Source: Mucilaginibacter ginsenosidivorans (GTDB taxonomy: Bacteria > Bacteroidota > Bacteroidia > Sphingobacteriales > Sphingobacteriaceae). From it: a DNA stretch of 64,000 nt. Positions within the stretch are counted from its first letter, which is position 1. Each line of letters begins with the position of its first letter. The notes beneath the pieces were generated by a model. It did not search any database. It was given only the letters and a program-made list of their open reading frames with translations, and was not told the origin of the DNA. The DNA lies in the NCBI RefSeq assembly GCF_007971025.1, contig NZ_CP042436.1:1054001-1118000 (forward strand). Reading direction: 5' to 3'. Of the stretch, positions 36,586 to 46,801 are shown one piece after another. Made by a program: the position numbers and the translations under genes.

Positions 36586-38568
36586 ATGCAGACAGGTGAA
36601 AACGAACAGGCGCTGAGGAAAATCCTGGATATGACCAGGCTGATCAGCATGGTAATTTTAGGCTTACACTTCTACTATTACTGCTATCATGCCTTTCAAC
36701 TTTGGCATTTAACAGCCCCAATAACGGACAATATAATGAGGAACGTTACCAATACGGGTTTATTTAAATCTTTCATTTCCTCGAAACTGATTGCACTTGG
36801 TTTCCTGGTTATTTCATTGCTTGGCTCGAAAGGGAGGAAGAACGAAAAACTGAATGCGAAGACTGCAGTAGCTTACGCAATTAGTGGTACTCTATGCTAT
36901 TTTATTAGCTATCTAAGTTTGCTGATTCCCGCTGACCCGAAAACTGTAACAATAATTTATATAAGCATTACAACGATCGGTTATTTGTTGATCATGAACG
37001 GTGGGGCTTTGCTTTCAAGGATCATCCGCAACAGGCTAAGCAACGATATATTTAACAAGGACAATGAGACATTCCCCCAGGAGGAGCGCCTACTCGAAAA
37101 TGAATATTCCATTAACCTTCCGGCACAATACAATCTCAAAGGCAAAACCAGGAAAAGCTGGATAAACATTATTAATCCGTTCCGCTCGCTCTTGGTGTTG
37201 GGAACGCCGGGCTCTGGTAAGTCCTACTTTGTTATCCGTCATGTTATTACCCAACACATCAAAAAAGGGTTCGCCATGTTCGTCTATGATTTCAAATTTG
37301 ACGACCTGACAACCATCGTTTACAATACCTGGCTACAGAATAAAGACAAGTACAAAAGACCATCTGGATTTTATGTGATCAACTTTGACGATCTATCCCG
37401 CAGCCATCGCTGTAACCCTTTAGACCCTTCATCTATGTTTGACATTACGGACGCAGCAGAATCAGCCCGGACCATTCTGCTTGGTCTAAACCGGGAATGG
37501 ATAAAACGCCAGGGCGATTTCTTCGTGGAGTCACCGATTAACTTCCTGACTGCTATAATCTGGTTCCTTAAAAAATACCGTGACGGTGAGTTCTGCACCC
37601 TGCCCCATGTAATTGAGTTGATGCAAATGGATTACGATAGCCTGTTTACAATTCTCAGGACAGAAAAGGAAATCGAGGTACTGATAAACCCCTTCGTAAA
37701 TGCTTACCTAAATGATGTCATGGAACAGCTGGAGGGCCAGATCGCTTCGGCAAAAATTGCAATGGCCCGCCTTTCATCTCCTCAACTATATTACGTGCTT
37801 TCGGGCAATGACTTCACACTTGACATCAATGATCCGGAAAAACCAAAGTTGGTTTGCATGGGTAACAATCCGCAGAAAATACAGATTTATGGAGCAGTCC
37901 TTTCGCTTTATGTTAACCGTTTAGTCAAGCTGGTTAATAAGAAAGGGAAGCTCAAAAGCAGTCTTGTGTTTGACGAGTTCCCAACAATTTATTTAAATAA
38001 CATGGATAGCCTGATAGCTACTGCCAGGAGTAATAAAGTTGCAACCTGCCTGGGCATTCAGGACTTCTCACAACTCCGCAAGGACTACGGCCGTGAGCAA
38101 GCCGACGTAATCATGAACATCGTCGGGAATATTATCTCTGGCCAGGTTACAGGGGATACTGCTAAACAACTATCAGAACGTTTCGGCAAGATTATGCAGG
38201 ACCGGGAGAGCTTGTCTATAAATAGTCAGGACACTTCAATCAGTCGATCCAAACAGCTAGAAGCCGCAGTGCCTCCTTCCACAATTTCTTCTTTGAGTTC
38301 CGGCGAGTTTGTCGGAATGGTCGCAGATGATCCCGACAATAAAATTGAGCGGAAAACCTTTCATTGTGAAATTCTAAATAACCAGGAGAGACTTGTAAAA
38401 GAACAGAACAGTTATCAAGGGGTGAAGCAGATTAAAAAGATAGACAGCACAATCATATTGCAAAACTATTTACAGGTCAAAACCGATATACAGGAAATCA
38501 TTATTTCTGAAATGGAAAGGTTAATAAATGATCCTTCCTTACAATATTTAATAATAAAAAAGAATTAG
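36586..38568 (+). CDS. Type IV coupling protein (TraG/VirD4-like, YWFCY N-terminus)
   Basis: 660 residues. The N-terminal membrane part has helices near residues 18-40 (YWFCY-type segment LHFYYYCYHAF), 66-82, 95-113 and 121-137. The ATPase follows: Walker A GTPGSGKS at residues 206-213, Walker B SSLVFDEFPTIYLNN, and the TraG segment ATCLGIQDFSQLRKDYG. It delivers the relaxase-DNA complex to a type IV secretion channel. No channel genes are in this window, so the element is either mobilized by a helper or has its tra genes outside. Confidence 0.9.
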   Translation: MQTGENEQALRKILDMTRLISMVILGLHFYYYCYHAFQLWHLTAPITDNIMRNVTNTGLFKSFISSKLIALGFLVISLLGSKGRKNEKLNAKTAVAYAISGTLCYFISYLSLLIPADPKTVTIIYISITTIGYLLIMNGGALLSRIIRNRLSNDIFNKDNETFPQEERLLENEYSINLPAQYNLKGKTRKSWINIINPFRSLLVLGTPGSGKSYFVIRHVITQHIKKGFAMFVYDFKFDDLTTIVYNTWLQNKDKYKRPSGFYVINFDDLSRSHRCNPLDPSSMFDITDAAESARTILLGLNREWIKRQGDFFVESPINFLTAIIWFLKKYRDGEFCTLPHVIELMQMDYDSLFTILRTEKEIEVLINPFVNAYLNDVMEQLEGQIASAKIAMARLSSPQLYYVLSGNDFTLDINDPEKPKLVCMGNNPQKIQIYGAVLSLYVNRLVKLVNKKGKLKSSLVFDEFPTIYLNNMDSLIATARSNKVATCLGIQDFSQLRKDYGREQADVIMNIVGNIISGQVTGDTAKQLSERFGKIMQDRESLSINSQDTSISRSKQLEAAVPPSTISSLSSGEFVGMVADDPDNKIERKTFHCEILNNQERLVKEQNSYQGVKQIKKIDSTIILQNYLQVKTDIQEIIISEMERLINDPSLQYLIIKKN

Positions 38569-38611
38569 GCAAACTACTTGAGTTAAAATCAAGATTCATT
38601 AACGATCAATA

Positions 38612-40237
38612 TTACTCGGTAGTGATAGTGACTTCATCCGCCGGCCTTATGCTTTTACCTTTTTTTCTCTTATTGTTGGGTTCGTCGACGAAAAAATACA
38701 TTATATATCCGATGAGAATTCCTGTCAGTAAACCACCGATATGGGCAGCATTATCAATGCCCCCTGCAAAACCCATTATTAAGTTAATCCCGATAAAAAT
38801 TGCGTTATTTATTAATAACCCTTTTTTTGAACTTGTATCTACCTTATTAGTTGTCAGCAAAGCTGTTAACACACCAAATAAACCAAAAATAGCCCCAGAC
38901 GCACCGACACTTAAGGTCGCCGGATGCCACCAGATACTCGCTAGGCTTGCAAACAGACCACATAGGATGTATGCAATTAAATATTTAGCTCTGCCTAAAA
39001 TAGGTTCCAGGAAAATAGAAACAAAAAGCAAACCATACATATTCAACATCAAGTGCATTAATCCTCCATGCAAAAAGATGTTAGTCAAAAGACGCCACCA
39101 TTGCCCGTCAATCACAGCCGGCCGGTAATTAGCCCCCCATGCATATAACTCTTGGCCGTCAAACGAGATAAACCCTAATCCGGCAAAAACCATAATTACA
39201 AAAACCAAAATATTTATTGCAATTATGATCAGCGAGACAGACGATTTTTTGGTAATTCGTATGGTCTGAATGAATTTACAAAACGATTTCCATTGATTTT
39301 GAAAACTATACTCTGGAAGCTTTTTAAATTCTGCGCTGTTAAACTTTGGGAATAACAACATGACAAACCAAATGATTGCGCCAATAGCGAATGACCTAAA
39401 AATCCAACCAAGTTTTTTTCCATTCCTCGCTTCAAACGGTTCATTCCTGGATTCGAAAACTAACGGTTCTCTGCCATCATATTGAGGAATCTCCTTTATC
39501 GCAGCGTAATAACCCTTGCGGTGGTCATTGTTACCGATATGATCCAAATATACAAACTGATTGAGGTCCTGTTCCCGCAGTTTATTGTATGCTTCAATAC
39601 CTAATTCTTTAAATGCCTGTTCTTTTTCAGCATCGCTACTGTGATTACTAATGCCTTTTGTGTATTCTGTTCCCAGCCATGCCACTGGCAATTTGAATGT
39701 ACTATTGTTGTCGACGCGAGTTTGTGGAACTTTATCTAAAATAGGACAAGCAACATACACGTGAAAAGTCAAATTTTCGTTATTTCTTCCGCTTACTTCC
39801 GTTCTTCGATGTATCACTGCATGTTGTTTATCGATATAGTGATTAGCAATGGTGTAGTATTTCGTGATCGGCTTTTGACTTATTTCGCTAGTCTGTATTA
39901 CAGGTGTCAGTTTACCTGTTGCTGTTAGTAAATAGTTTTGTAACACAATAGTTGGGATTGATATAGCAAGGCAAGCGGCAAAAAGATAGAGAAACGGTAA
40001 ATTCCCTTGCCTGTCTTTTAACATCAGCAACTTAATTCTCGGTCTTAAAAAAATATATACTGGTATTATTGGCAGACAAAATGGTAACCAAAAGTTGGTT
40101 AAATCCTCGTTTAAGGTCAATAAGGGAAATTGATAAACGACTAGCCATATTAGAAATGAATATATTACGATAAAGCCAAAAGCTATCAGTAAGAATGGTA
40201 GATATATTAGTCTAATCTTAATTAAAAAATTGGTCAT
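38612..40237 (-). CDS. Rhomboid-family intramembrane serine protease
   Basis: About 541 residues from the ATG at 40237. Three N-terminal membrane helices, a soluble domain (about residues 100-275), another helix, then the rhomboid core: LHGGLMHLMLNMYGLLF, the catalytic Ser near residue 446 in GASGAIFG, and its His partner near residue 498 in NAAHIGG. It cleaves membrane proteins within or near the bilayer; the substrate is unknown. It is convergent with the coupling protein and lies between the mob genes and the defence block. Longer than usual because of the N-terminal domain. Confidence 0.88.
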   Translation of the reverse strand: MTNFLIKIRLIYLPFLLIAFGFIVIYSFLIWLVVYQFPLLTLNEDLTNFWLPFCLPIIPVYIFLRPRIKLLMLKDRQGNLPFLYLFAACLAISIPTIVLQNYLLTATGKLTPVIQTSEISQKPITKYYTIANHYIDKQHAVIHRRTEVSGRNNENLTFHVYVACPILDKVPQTRVDNNSTFKLPVAWLGTEYTKGISNHSSDAEKEQAFKELGIEAYNKLREQDLNQFVYLDHIGNNDHRKGYYAAIKEIPQYDGREPLVFESRNEPFEARNGKKLGWIFRSFAIGAIIWFVMLLFPKFNSAEFKKLPEYSFQNQWKSFCKFIQTIRITKKSSVSLIIIAINILVFVIMVFAGLGFISFDGQELYAWGANYRPAVIDGQWWRLLTNIFLHGGLMHLMLNMYGLLFVSIFLEPILGRAKYLIAYILCGLFASLASIWWHPATLSVGASGAIFGLFGVLTALLTTNKVDTSSKKGLLINNAIFIGINLIMGFAGGIDNAAHIGGLLTGILIGYIMYFFVDEPNNKRKKGKSIRPADEVTITTE

Positions 40238-40500
40238 CAAATTGTGATTTCAATTTTAAATATATAAAAGCATTCTTTCTCTCAGCCACTGATTTTTTAA
40301 AATAATGGCAGGCGGTTGCGAACAGATACAGGCACTTAAATCCTTGCTGCAATTCTTAAATTGGTTTTTCGTTGCAAAGTTTGACGACTTTCACGATTGT
40401 CATAATACACATCGTGTTAATAAAGTATTTATGTGAACGGCGCTTTTTTTTGTTACTTTACATTATATAATTTGCTAAAATATTTGGCAATTTTTTACTT

Positions 40501-41409
40501 ATGGAAGTACTTGATAAACAAAGCGTTAAATATACTTTTTCAGGGCACGATACCTTTCAGTGCAGGCAACTTTGGTTAAAAAAGGGATATGAATTCGTTA
40601 AAGAAAATAAATCATTCAATAACGAATCCGCAGTTGTTGACCTAGGTGTTGGTAAAAACATGGTTTCAGCGATCAATTATTGGTTAAAGGCCTTTGATTT
40701 ATTGGATAAGGACGGTCAGCCGACTACGATAGCGGAGTATCTCCTTGATGATAATGGGAAGGATCCATATTTGGAGGATGAAGCCTCTCTTTGGCTTTTG
40801 CACTATCACCTGGTAAAAAAAGGATTGGCATCAACGTACAGTCTCATTTTTAACGAATTAAGAAGAGAGAAAATTGAATTCACCAAGGATAACTTTATTG
40901 CTTTTGTGAATAGAAAAGCGGAAAGCCTCGGCTTCGTCAATATAAACATGAAAACTGTCGCGACTGATTTCGACATTTTTGTAAAAATGTATAAGCTTAC
41001 GAACTCGCAAGGAAAGGACATTGAGGATACTTTTTCTGGCCTGCTTACTGAATTAAACCTTCTGAAATTTGATGTCCGTAAATCAGATGAGAAAACAGAA
41101 ACATACTATTATATCGATAATGCAGAACGGGTGGAAATTCCTGATGAAGTCGTATTATATGCAATAATAAATTCCGGAGGATTTGACAAATCAATAAATT
41201 TATCAGCGATCGAACAAAACCCAGATAATGCCGGCTCAATATTCGCATTAAATAGGACTGGCTTAGTTAATAAACTCGAATCAATCGCCTCGTCGAAGAA
41301 ATTCAAAGAGTATGGCATCACCTATACTGACCATGCCGGGATCAAAGAACTACAATTTAAATCAATTCCTAATCCTTTTGATATTCTGAATAAATACTAT
41401 GGCATCTAA
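40501..41409 (+). CDS. sspB: DUF4007 protein, SspB-like component of DNA phosphorothioation
   Basis: 302 residues of the DUF4007 family. The signature FSGHDTFQCRQLWLKKGYEF is at residues 13-32, followed by VVDLGVGKNMVSAINYWLKAF and EDEASLWLLHYHLV. In the SspABCD system SspB is the nickase that opens DNA for sulfur insertion on one strand. First of three overlapping genes in the order known for sspBCD; 11 bp overlap with the ATPase gene. The symbol is given from domain plus gene order. No sspA (cysteine desulfurase) is adjacent; a chromosomal IscS-type enzyme could supply sulfur. Confidence 0.78.
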   Translation: MEVLDKQSVKYTFSGHDTFQCRQLWLKKGYEFVKENKSFNNESAVVDLGVGKNMVSAINYWLKAFDLLDKDGQPTTIAEYLLDDNGKDPYLEDEASLWLLHYHLVKKGLASTYSLIFNELRREKIEFTKDNFIAFVNRKAESLGFVNINMKTVATDFDIFVKMYKLTNSQGKDIEDTFSGLLTELNLLKFDVRKSDEKTETYYYIDNAERVEIPDEVVLYAIINSGGFDKSINLSAIEQNPDNAGSIFALNRTGLVNKLESIASSKKFKEYGITYTDHAGIKELQFKSIPNPFDILNKYYGI

Positions 41410-44400
41410 ATTCACAACTTCAGTAAACATCATCAGAGATAGTGAAAAGGAACTAAATTATATTCCTACTCCGAATGCTGTGCGGGTTGTCAATCAGCTT
41501 GCAAATGACTATAAATTGGGAGTTAGGTCTTTCAACATTATTGGGTCTTACGGCACAGGCAAGTCCGCTTTCCTGTGGGCCTTTCAACAAAGCATAACAG
41601 GCAGGAAAAAGCACTTTGGCATCAATATTTTACAAAACCCGAGTATAGGATTCATCAATATGATAGGTGAATATAAATCTATCAAAGAAACATTTGCTGA
41701 TTATTTTGAGGTTAAGAATAACCGAAATTTATCAGAGAATATCTTCTCAGAGATTTACAACCGATATCATGACTTAGGCAAAAAAAATCCTTTATTATTT
41801 ATCGTTATTGATGAATTCGGCAAATTCCTGGAGTTTGCTGCCCAGAATGAACCTGAAAAAGAATTGTACTTCATCCAGCAGTTGTCTGAGTTCGTTAATA
41901 ACCCTGATTCGAATATCATTCTATTAACAGCGGTCCATCAAAATTTTGATGCCTATGCCATCTCATTAAATAATAGCCAAAAGCAGGAATGGACGAAAGT
42001 AAAAGGTCGATTCCGAGAAATAACCTTTAATGAACCAGTAGAACAACTATTATTTTTAGCTTCTGAGCACCTGAACAAAAGGTCGCCGGCAGTTGAAAAT
42101 GAAAAATCAATAACGAAAGCGAACAACCTTTTCATAAAATCCAAGGCCTTCAGTATTAATGCAGATTATCTTGGGGAAATATCGTCTAAACTATATCCAT
42201 TAGATTTATTTTCTGCCAGTATTCTGACCTCATCTTTACAGAAATATGGGCAAAATGAAAGGTCATTGTTTTCCTTTCTTGAATCAACAGATCATACAGG
42301 GATTGTCCAACATCAGTTTCATAACTCCGGTTTCTATAGTATCGCAGAAGTTTATGATTATTTGATATTCAATTTCTATTCTTACATAAACTCTCGATAT
42401 AATCCTGATTTTTCGGCATGGAAATCGATAAAAAGCACGCTGGAGCGTGTGGACAATATTTTCGAAAAGGACATAAATCTTTTAGCCAAAATCATAAAAA
42501 CAATAGGGCTACTTAATATTTTTACCGCAGCTGGGTCATCGTTAGATAAAGCTTTTATAGTCGGCTATTCAGAACAGTGTTTAGGAATTAAGAATGCCGC
42601 GTATTTAATCGAAGAACTTGAAGTAAAGAAATTAATTCTGTTCAGAAACTATAGTAACCGCTATGTTTTATTTGAGGGAACTGATCTAGATTTCCAAACG
42701 GCTCTTTTAGCTGCTGGCAATAAGATTAACGAAATTACAGATATCACGACGCTGTTAAAGAAACATTACCAATTACCCCCAATTATTGCAAAAGAAATAT
42801 CTTACACGACTGGGACGCCAAGATTATTTGAATATGTTATATCCGCCCATCCTATTGATCAAATTCCGCAAGGTGAAATTGACGGATATATAAATCTAAT
42901 TTTCAATGACAAACTTAAACAAAGTGAAATTATTGAATACTCGAGTAAACAAAAAGAGGCAATACTCTATTGCTATTATAAGAAATCAGGAAGCATCAAA
43001 GATTTATTACTGGAAATTGAAAAAACTAAAAAAGTAATTGAAGAAAATATTGACGATAGAGTCGCTGTTCGCGAGCTAAATAACAGTATTCTCCATCAAC
43101 AAAACTTCTTAACTCATAAAATATTAAATAATTTCTATTCAGTTAAGCCAGAAGTTGTTTGGATATTTAAGGGGAAAGAGATTGACATTCCTAACAGAAA
43201 AGTTTTCAATAAGCAACTATCTGAAATTTGCCGAACCATATATTCGAAGAGCCCAATATTTAATAATGAGCTCGTAAACAAACATAAGATATCATCCTCT
43301 ATTCATACTGCGAAAAGGAACTATTATAAGGCACTAACAGCAAATTGGGACAAGCCACATTTAGGATTTCCGGAAAATAAATTCCCACCAGAGAAGACCA
43401 TCTATCTTTCATTACTGGAAAGTAACAATATCAATCTCATTTCAGACGAGTTAGATGGGCCTATATTGCCGAATAACAAAAACAAATTCCAGTACCTTTG
43501 GAAAGTCTCTAATGACTTTCTTGATAGCGCAAAAATATCAAGACGTAAAGTCTCTGAATTCGTTGAGCTTCTGGGAAAGCGGCCTTACAAATTAAAGCAG
43601 GGACTAATTGATTTTTGGATTCCTACATTCCTATTTATAAAAAGAGATGATTTTGCTTTGTTTGGTGAAAACGGTTACATCCCGTTTTTAAATGACGAGG
43701 TTCTTGAATTAATGGTAAAAGATCCCGATGAATATGAAATTAAAACATTCGATATTGACGGTGTAAAGCTTGACATATTTAACAGTTATAGAAAATTTTT
43801 AAACCAACAACAAGAATTAAAACTAACTGGCTCTACTTTTATTGAAACTATAAAACCTTTTCTGACTTTTTACAGGGACCTACCAGATTACGCTAAGAAT
43901 ACAAATCGTCTGAGTAGCGAAGCGCGATCTATAAGAACTGCAATAGCGAATTCAAAGGACCCTGAGAAAACTTTTTTCGAGGATTTTCCCGCTGCCTTAG
44001 GGTTTAAAATTGAAAACTTACAGTCATCCAAAAATGATTTACAGCGGTATATAACGAAGCTTCAGATTTCCATTAGGGAATTGCGAACTTGCTATGATGA
44101 ACTTGTAAACAGAATTGAGCTATTTGTTCAAACTGAAATCATTTTTGAGGATGTACCTTTTGAAGGTTACAAAGAGAACCTCCAAAATAGGTATAAAAAA
44201 TTGAGAAGGCATTTATTGCTTTCTAATCAAAAAATATTTGTACAACGTTTAGATTCATTGCTTGACGATAAAAAGGCCTGGCTCAATTCCATAGTTCAAG
44301 CTTTAATCGGGAAAAGCCTGGAAAAAATCCAGGATGAAGATGAAGTCATGATTTATGACAAATTCCACGAAATGATTTTAAGCCTAGATAGCTTGACAAA

Positions 44401-44617
44401 AATCTCTAAATCTGATTATAAAGAAGACAAAGAAGATATCTTTGATTTGCAAATAAATAGTTTTGTAGATGGTATTTCCAATAAGTTAGTTAGGCTTCCG
44501 AAATCAAAGCAGAAAGAGATTTCAGAAATTGGGGAAGTTCTGAAGAAAGGGCTTTCAAAAGATAGGCTTTTGAATATTGCAGCTCTAACTAATTTACTTA
44601 AAGATTTAATTAAATGA
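41399..44617 (+). CDS. sspC: Large P-loop ATPase, SspC-like
   Basis: 1072 residues. Walker A GSYGTGKS at residues 49-56 and Walker B FIVIDEF at residues 133-139 (then GKFLEF). The rest is long, charged and mostly helical, with winged-helix-like pieces (VKKLILFRNYSNRYVLFEG) and a coiled-coil region near residues 850-950. SspC is the ATP-dependent DNA-unwinding or remodelling partner that helps SspB and SspD. It overlaps both neighbours (11 bp and 4 bp), so all three are made together. Its AT-rich codon use contrasts with the imu block, suggesting separate acquisition. Confidence 0.75.
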   Translation: MASKFTTSVNIIRDSEKELNYIPTPNAVRVVNQLANDYKLGVRSFNIIGSYGTGKSAFLWAFQQSITGRKKHFGINILQNPSIGFINMIGEYKSIKETFADYFEVKNNRNLSENIFSEIYNRYHDLGKKNPLLFIVIDEFGKFLEFAAQNEPEKELYFIQQLSEFVNNPDSNIILLTAVHQNFDAYAISLNNSQKQEWTKVKGRFREITFNEPVEQLLFLASEHLNKRSPAVENEKSITKANNLFIKSKAFSINADYLGEISSKLYPLDLFSASILTSSLQKYGQNERSLFSFLESTDHTGIVQHQFHNSGFYSIAEVYDYLIFNFYSYINSRYNPDFSAWKSIKSTLERVDNIFEKDINLLAKIIKTIGLLNIFTAAGSSLDKAFIVGYSEQCLGIKNAAYLIEELEVKKLILFRNYSNRYVLFEGTDLDFQTALLAAGNKINEITDITTLLKKHYQLPPIIAKEISYTTGTPRLFEYVISAHPIDQIPQGEIDGYINLIFNDKLKQSEIIEYSSKQKEAILYCYYKKSGSIKDLLLEIEKTKKVIEENIDDRVAVRELNNSILHQQNFLTHKILNNFYSVKPEVVWIFKGKEIDIPNRKVFNKQLSEICRTIYSKSPIFNNELVNKHKISSSIHTAKRNYYKALTANWDKPHLGFPENKFPPEKTIYLSLLESNNINLISDELDGPILPNNKNKFQYLWKVSNDFLDSAKISRRKVSEFVELLGKRPYKLKQGLIDFWIPTFLFIKRDDFALFGENGYIPFLNDEVLELMVKDPDEYEIKTFDIDGVKLDIFNSYRKFLNQQQELKLTGSTFIETIKPFLTFYRDLPDYAKNTNRLSSEARSIRTAIANSKDPEKTFFEDFPAALGFKIENLQSSKNDLQRYITKLQISIRELRTCYDELVNRIELFVQTEIIFEDVPFEGYKENLQNRYKKLRRHLLLSNQKIFVQRLDSLLDDKKAWLNSIVQALIGKSLEKIQDEDEVMIYDKFHEMILSLDSLTKISKSDYKEDKEDIFDLQINSFVDGISNKLVRLPKSKQKEISEIGEVLKKGLSKDRLLNIAALTNLLKDLIK

Positions 44618-45717
44618 AGGTAAGACACGTATTAGGTATATCTGGAGGCAAGGACAGTGCCGCATTGGCTATATATATGAAGACAAACTACCCTGATCTG
44701 GATATTGAATATTATACTTCAGATACAGGCAGGGAGCTTGATGAAACTTATCATTTAATTGATAATTTGGAGATTTTTTTAGGAAAAAAAATACTTCGTC
44801 TAACAGCAGCTGACAACAGCCCGGAATTACCATTCGATCATTTCCTAAAGATGTACGGCGGTTTCTTGCCTTCGTCAAATGCCAGGTGGTGTACAAAGAA
44901 ACTTAAGCTTGAACCTTTTGAGAAATTTGTTGGAAGCGACCCCGTAATATCCTATGTCGGAATACGAGGTGATGAAGAACGGGAGGGCTATATCTCAAAA
45001 AAGTCAAACATCCAATCGATTTTCCCTTTTCGAAAGAATATTTGGAGTGAAGATATCGTTATGAAAGTTCTTTCGAATGAAAATATATCCAAATTGACTG
45101 AACTGTTTAAACAGATTGATACTGCAAATAGTAAATCGGTCAGGATTCAGGAAATCATTTCAACTCCAGTTTCTAATTCTTTTACTCAGCCCCAAAAATT
45201 AAATCAGCTACTTGACTTGGGCATTAAGGAATTTAATCATTTAGTTTTTGAATTTCTAAAAGGAACAAACTATCCTTTGTCCAGAGAAACCGATTTCCCA
45301 TTAGTAACAAATGAAGATGTCTTAGTGCGGGATGATATTTTTAAAATCCTTGAGGAGTCGGGTGTTGGTGTCCCCCAATACTATAAAGAAGTAGCGTTTG
45401 AAATCAACGGCAAGAATTCAACATACGCTCGCAGTCGATCCGGTTGCTTTTTTTGTTTCTACCAGCAAAAAATTGAGTGGGTATGGTTATACGAACAGCA
45501 CCCAGATTTGTTTGAAAAAGCAATGGAGTATGAAAAGGACGGCTATACTTGGATGCAAGAAGAATCACTCTCAGATTTGATCAAGCCAGATAGAATTGCA
45601 AGAATAAAGGAAGATTACATTAAAAGAACAGAGAGGAATAAAAATTCAAACTCGCCTTATTTAATAGACATCCTGGCTGATGCAGAAGGTGAAGGATGTG
45701 CTAGTTGCTTTATCTAA
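44614..45717 (+). CDS. sspD: PAPS-reductase-like ATP pyrophosphatase, SspD-like
   Basis: 367 residues. The PP-loop SGGKDS at residues 10-15 binds ATP to activate the DNA phosphate. Cys residues in NARWCTKKL, SGCFFCFYQQ and EGCASCF could hold an iron-sulfur cluster. Features of the COG0175-type fold are clear (YYTSDTGRELDETY, VGIRGDEEREGY). SspD, like DndC, transfers sulfur onto the DNA backbone. It starts inside the sspC stop (ATGA). DndC is the alternative name, but the DUF4007 and large ATPase partners favour the Ssp type. Confidence 0.82.
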   Translation: MKVRHVLGISGGKDSAALAIYMKTNYPDLDIEYYTSDTGRELDETYHLIDNLEIFLGKKILRLTAADNSPELPFDHFLKMYGGFLPSSNARWCTKKLKLEPFEKFVGSDPVISYVGIRGDEEREGYISKKSNIQSIFPFRKNIWSEDIVMKVLSNENISKLTELFKQIDTANSKSVRIQEIISTPVSNSFTQPQKLNQLLDLGIKEFNHLVFEFLKGTNYPLSRETDFPLVTNEDVLVRDDIFKILEESGVGVPQYYKEVAFEINGKNSTYARSRSGCFFCFYQQKIEWVWLYEQHPDLFEKAMEYEKDGYTWMQEESLSDLIKPDRIARIKEDYIKRTERNKNSNSPYLIDILADAEGEGCASCFI

Positions 45718-45728
45718 AATAAAAAACA

Positions 45729-46412
45729 ATGGAAAATCTCAAGTCCCTTTTTGAAGCTATGAAAGAGTTTATCTGGGATATAATTGGATATTTCATACCT
45801 GGATTTTATCTGATAATTCTACTTTCTGTTACGATACAATCCAAATATTATCTGGAGTCGACACTGCTAGACAAAAAAGGTGAAGGAATAAATTTTATAA
45901 TAATTATACTTTCTTACATACTTGGTTATCTGATATATGGCCTTGGTGAACTTAAGGAAGACATGATGGGTAAAAACTCATTTGAAGATAAGACACAAGA
46001 AGAAATAAAAAATAGCAAAAACTACAAACTAGCCACAGAGCTTTTGCAAAAAAAAATTGATTCAAGTAATGTGCCAACGCGAATTGATCAATTAAGTATG
46101 AAGGAAACGCGAAATTTAGCGATGAGCTATACGCCCGAATCTGATAAGAAGGTTTATACTTTTATGTTCCGTTCGGATTTATCGCGACACATAGGGAATA
46201 CATCATTTTTATTTGGAGGACTAGCTTTGCTAATATCCATCCTAAAGCTTTTTTTTAAATCCTTGGACATGATTTTTACTGATTCTGCACATATAACCCT
46301 GTATGTTTTTTTAATAATTTCATATTTTATATTTAAGAAAACAAGAGATAGATTTTACAAAATTGCGATGAGACTTCCTTTCTCCCTATTTATTTCAAAA
46401 AATAACCCATGA
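45729..46412 (+). CDS. Membrane protein paired with a deoxyribosyltransferase-fold protein
   Basis: 227 residues. Two N-terminal helices (IIGYFIPGFYLIILLSV near 17-33, INFIIIILSYILGYLIYGLG near 50-69) and two C-terminal ones (NTSFLFGGLALLISILKLFF, ITLYVFLIISYFIFK), separated by a polar domain of about 75 residues. It begins 11 bp after sspD and overlaps the next gene by 4 bp, so it probably belongs to the same transcript as the phosphorothioation genes. No family recognised. Coupled to an enzyme-like partner, it could be the membrane effector of a signalling pair (inference). Confidence 0.65.
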   Translation: MENLKSLFEAMKEFIWDIIGYFIPGFYLIILLSVTIQSKYYLESTLLDKKGEGINFIIIILSYILGYLIYGLGELKEDMMGKNSFEDKTQEEIKNSKNYKLATELLQKKIDSSNVPTRIDQLSMKETRNLAMSYTPESDKKVYTFMFRSDLSRHIGNTSFLFGGLALLISILKLFFKSLDMIFTDSAHITLYVFLIISYFIFKKTRDRFYKIAMRLPFSLFISKNNP

Positions 46413-46798
46413 GTGCTAAAACAACTATTTTTTTATCTGGTGGCTTTAAATCAGACTGGCAATTGAAGGTTATCAATCGGTACAGCGAAAAGTTTGACTT
46501 TTTCAATCCTAGAAATCATGAAATAAAAGAACCGCATTTATACGCTTCTTGGGATATTCATTATGTTAGAAAATGTGACATTTTATTTGCCTACATGGAA
46601 TCAACTAATCCTTCAGGGTTTGGTTTAATGTTTGAATTGGGTATGGCTTACGCTTTGAACAAAACGATTATATTGGTAGACGAAAAATCTCACGAAGACC
46701 CGGTTTTTGCTAAATATTTTAAAATTGCGCATCAACCGTCGAGTAATGTCTTTAGCAATTTAGAGGAGGCATTTCTCTTTCTAGATAAATTTGTTTAA
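46409..46798 (+). CDS. Nucleoside 2-deoxyribosyltransferase-fold protein
   Basis: 129 residues. The family motif is visible: IFLSGGFKSDWQ at the N-terminus, VRKCDILFAYMESTNPSGFGLMFELGMAYALNKTIILVDE with Asp57 and probable catalytic Glu76. This fold cleaves or exchanges the base on nucleosides; relatives in defence systems act on nucleotides or NAD-like molecules. The gene starts inside the stop codon of the membrane protein (ATGA). Reaction and substrate here are unknown. Confidence 0.75.
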   Translation: MSAKTTIFLSGGFKSDWQLKVINRYSEKFDFFNPRNHEIKEPHLYASWDIHYVRKCDILFAYMESTNPSGFGLMFELGMAYALNKTIILVDEKSHEDPVFAKYFKIAHQPSSNVFSNLEEAFLFLDKFV

Positions 46799-46801
46799 TG
46801 C

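Noticed and set aside
40241..40500. Possible -33/-7 promoter before sspB (TATAATTTG near 40465)
   Set aside because: The bases do not fit TAnnTTTG in register and the TTTG spacing is wrong, so no promoter is annotated.
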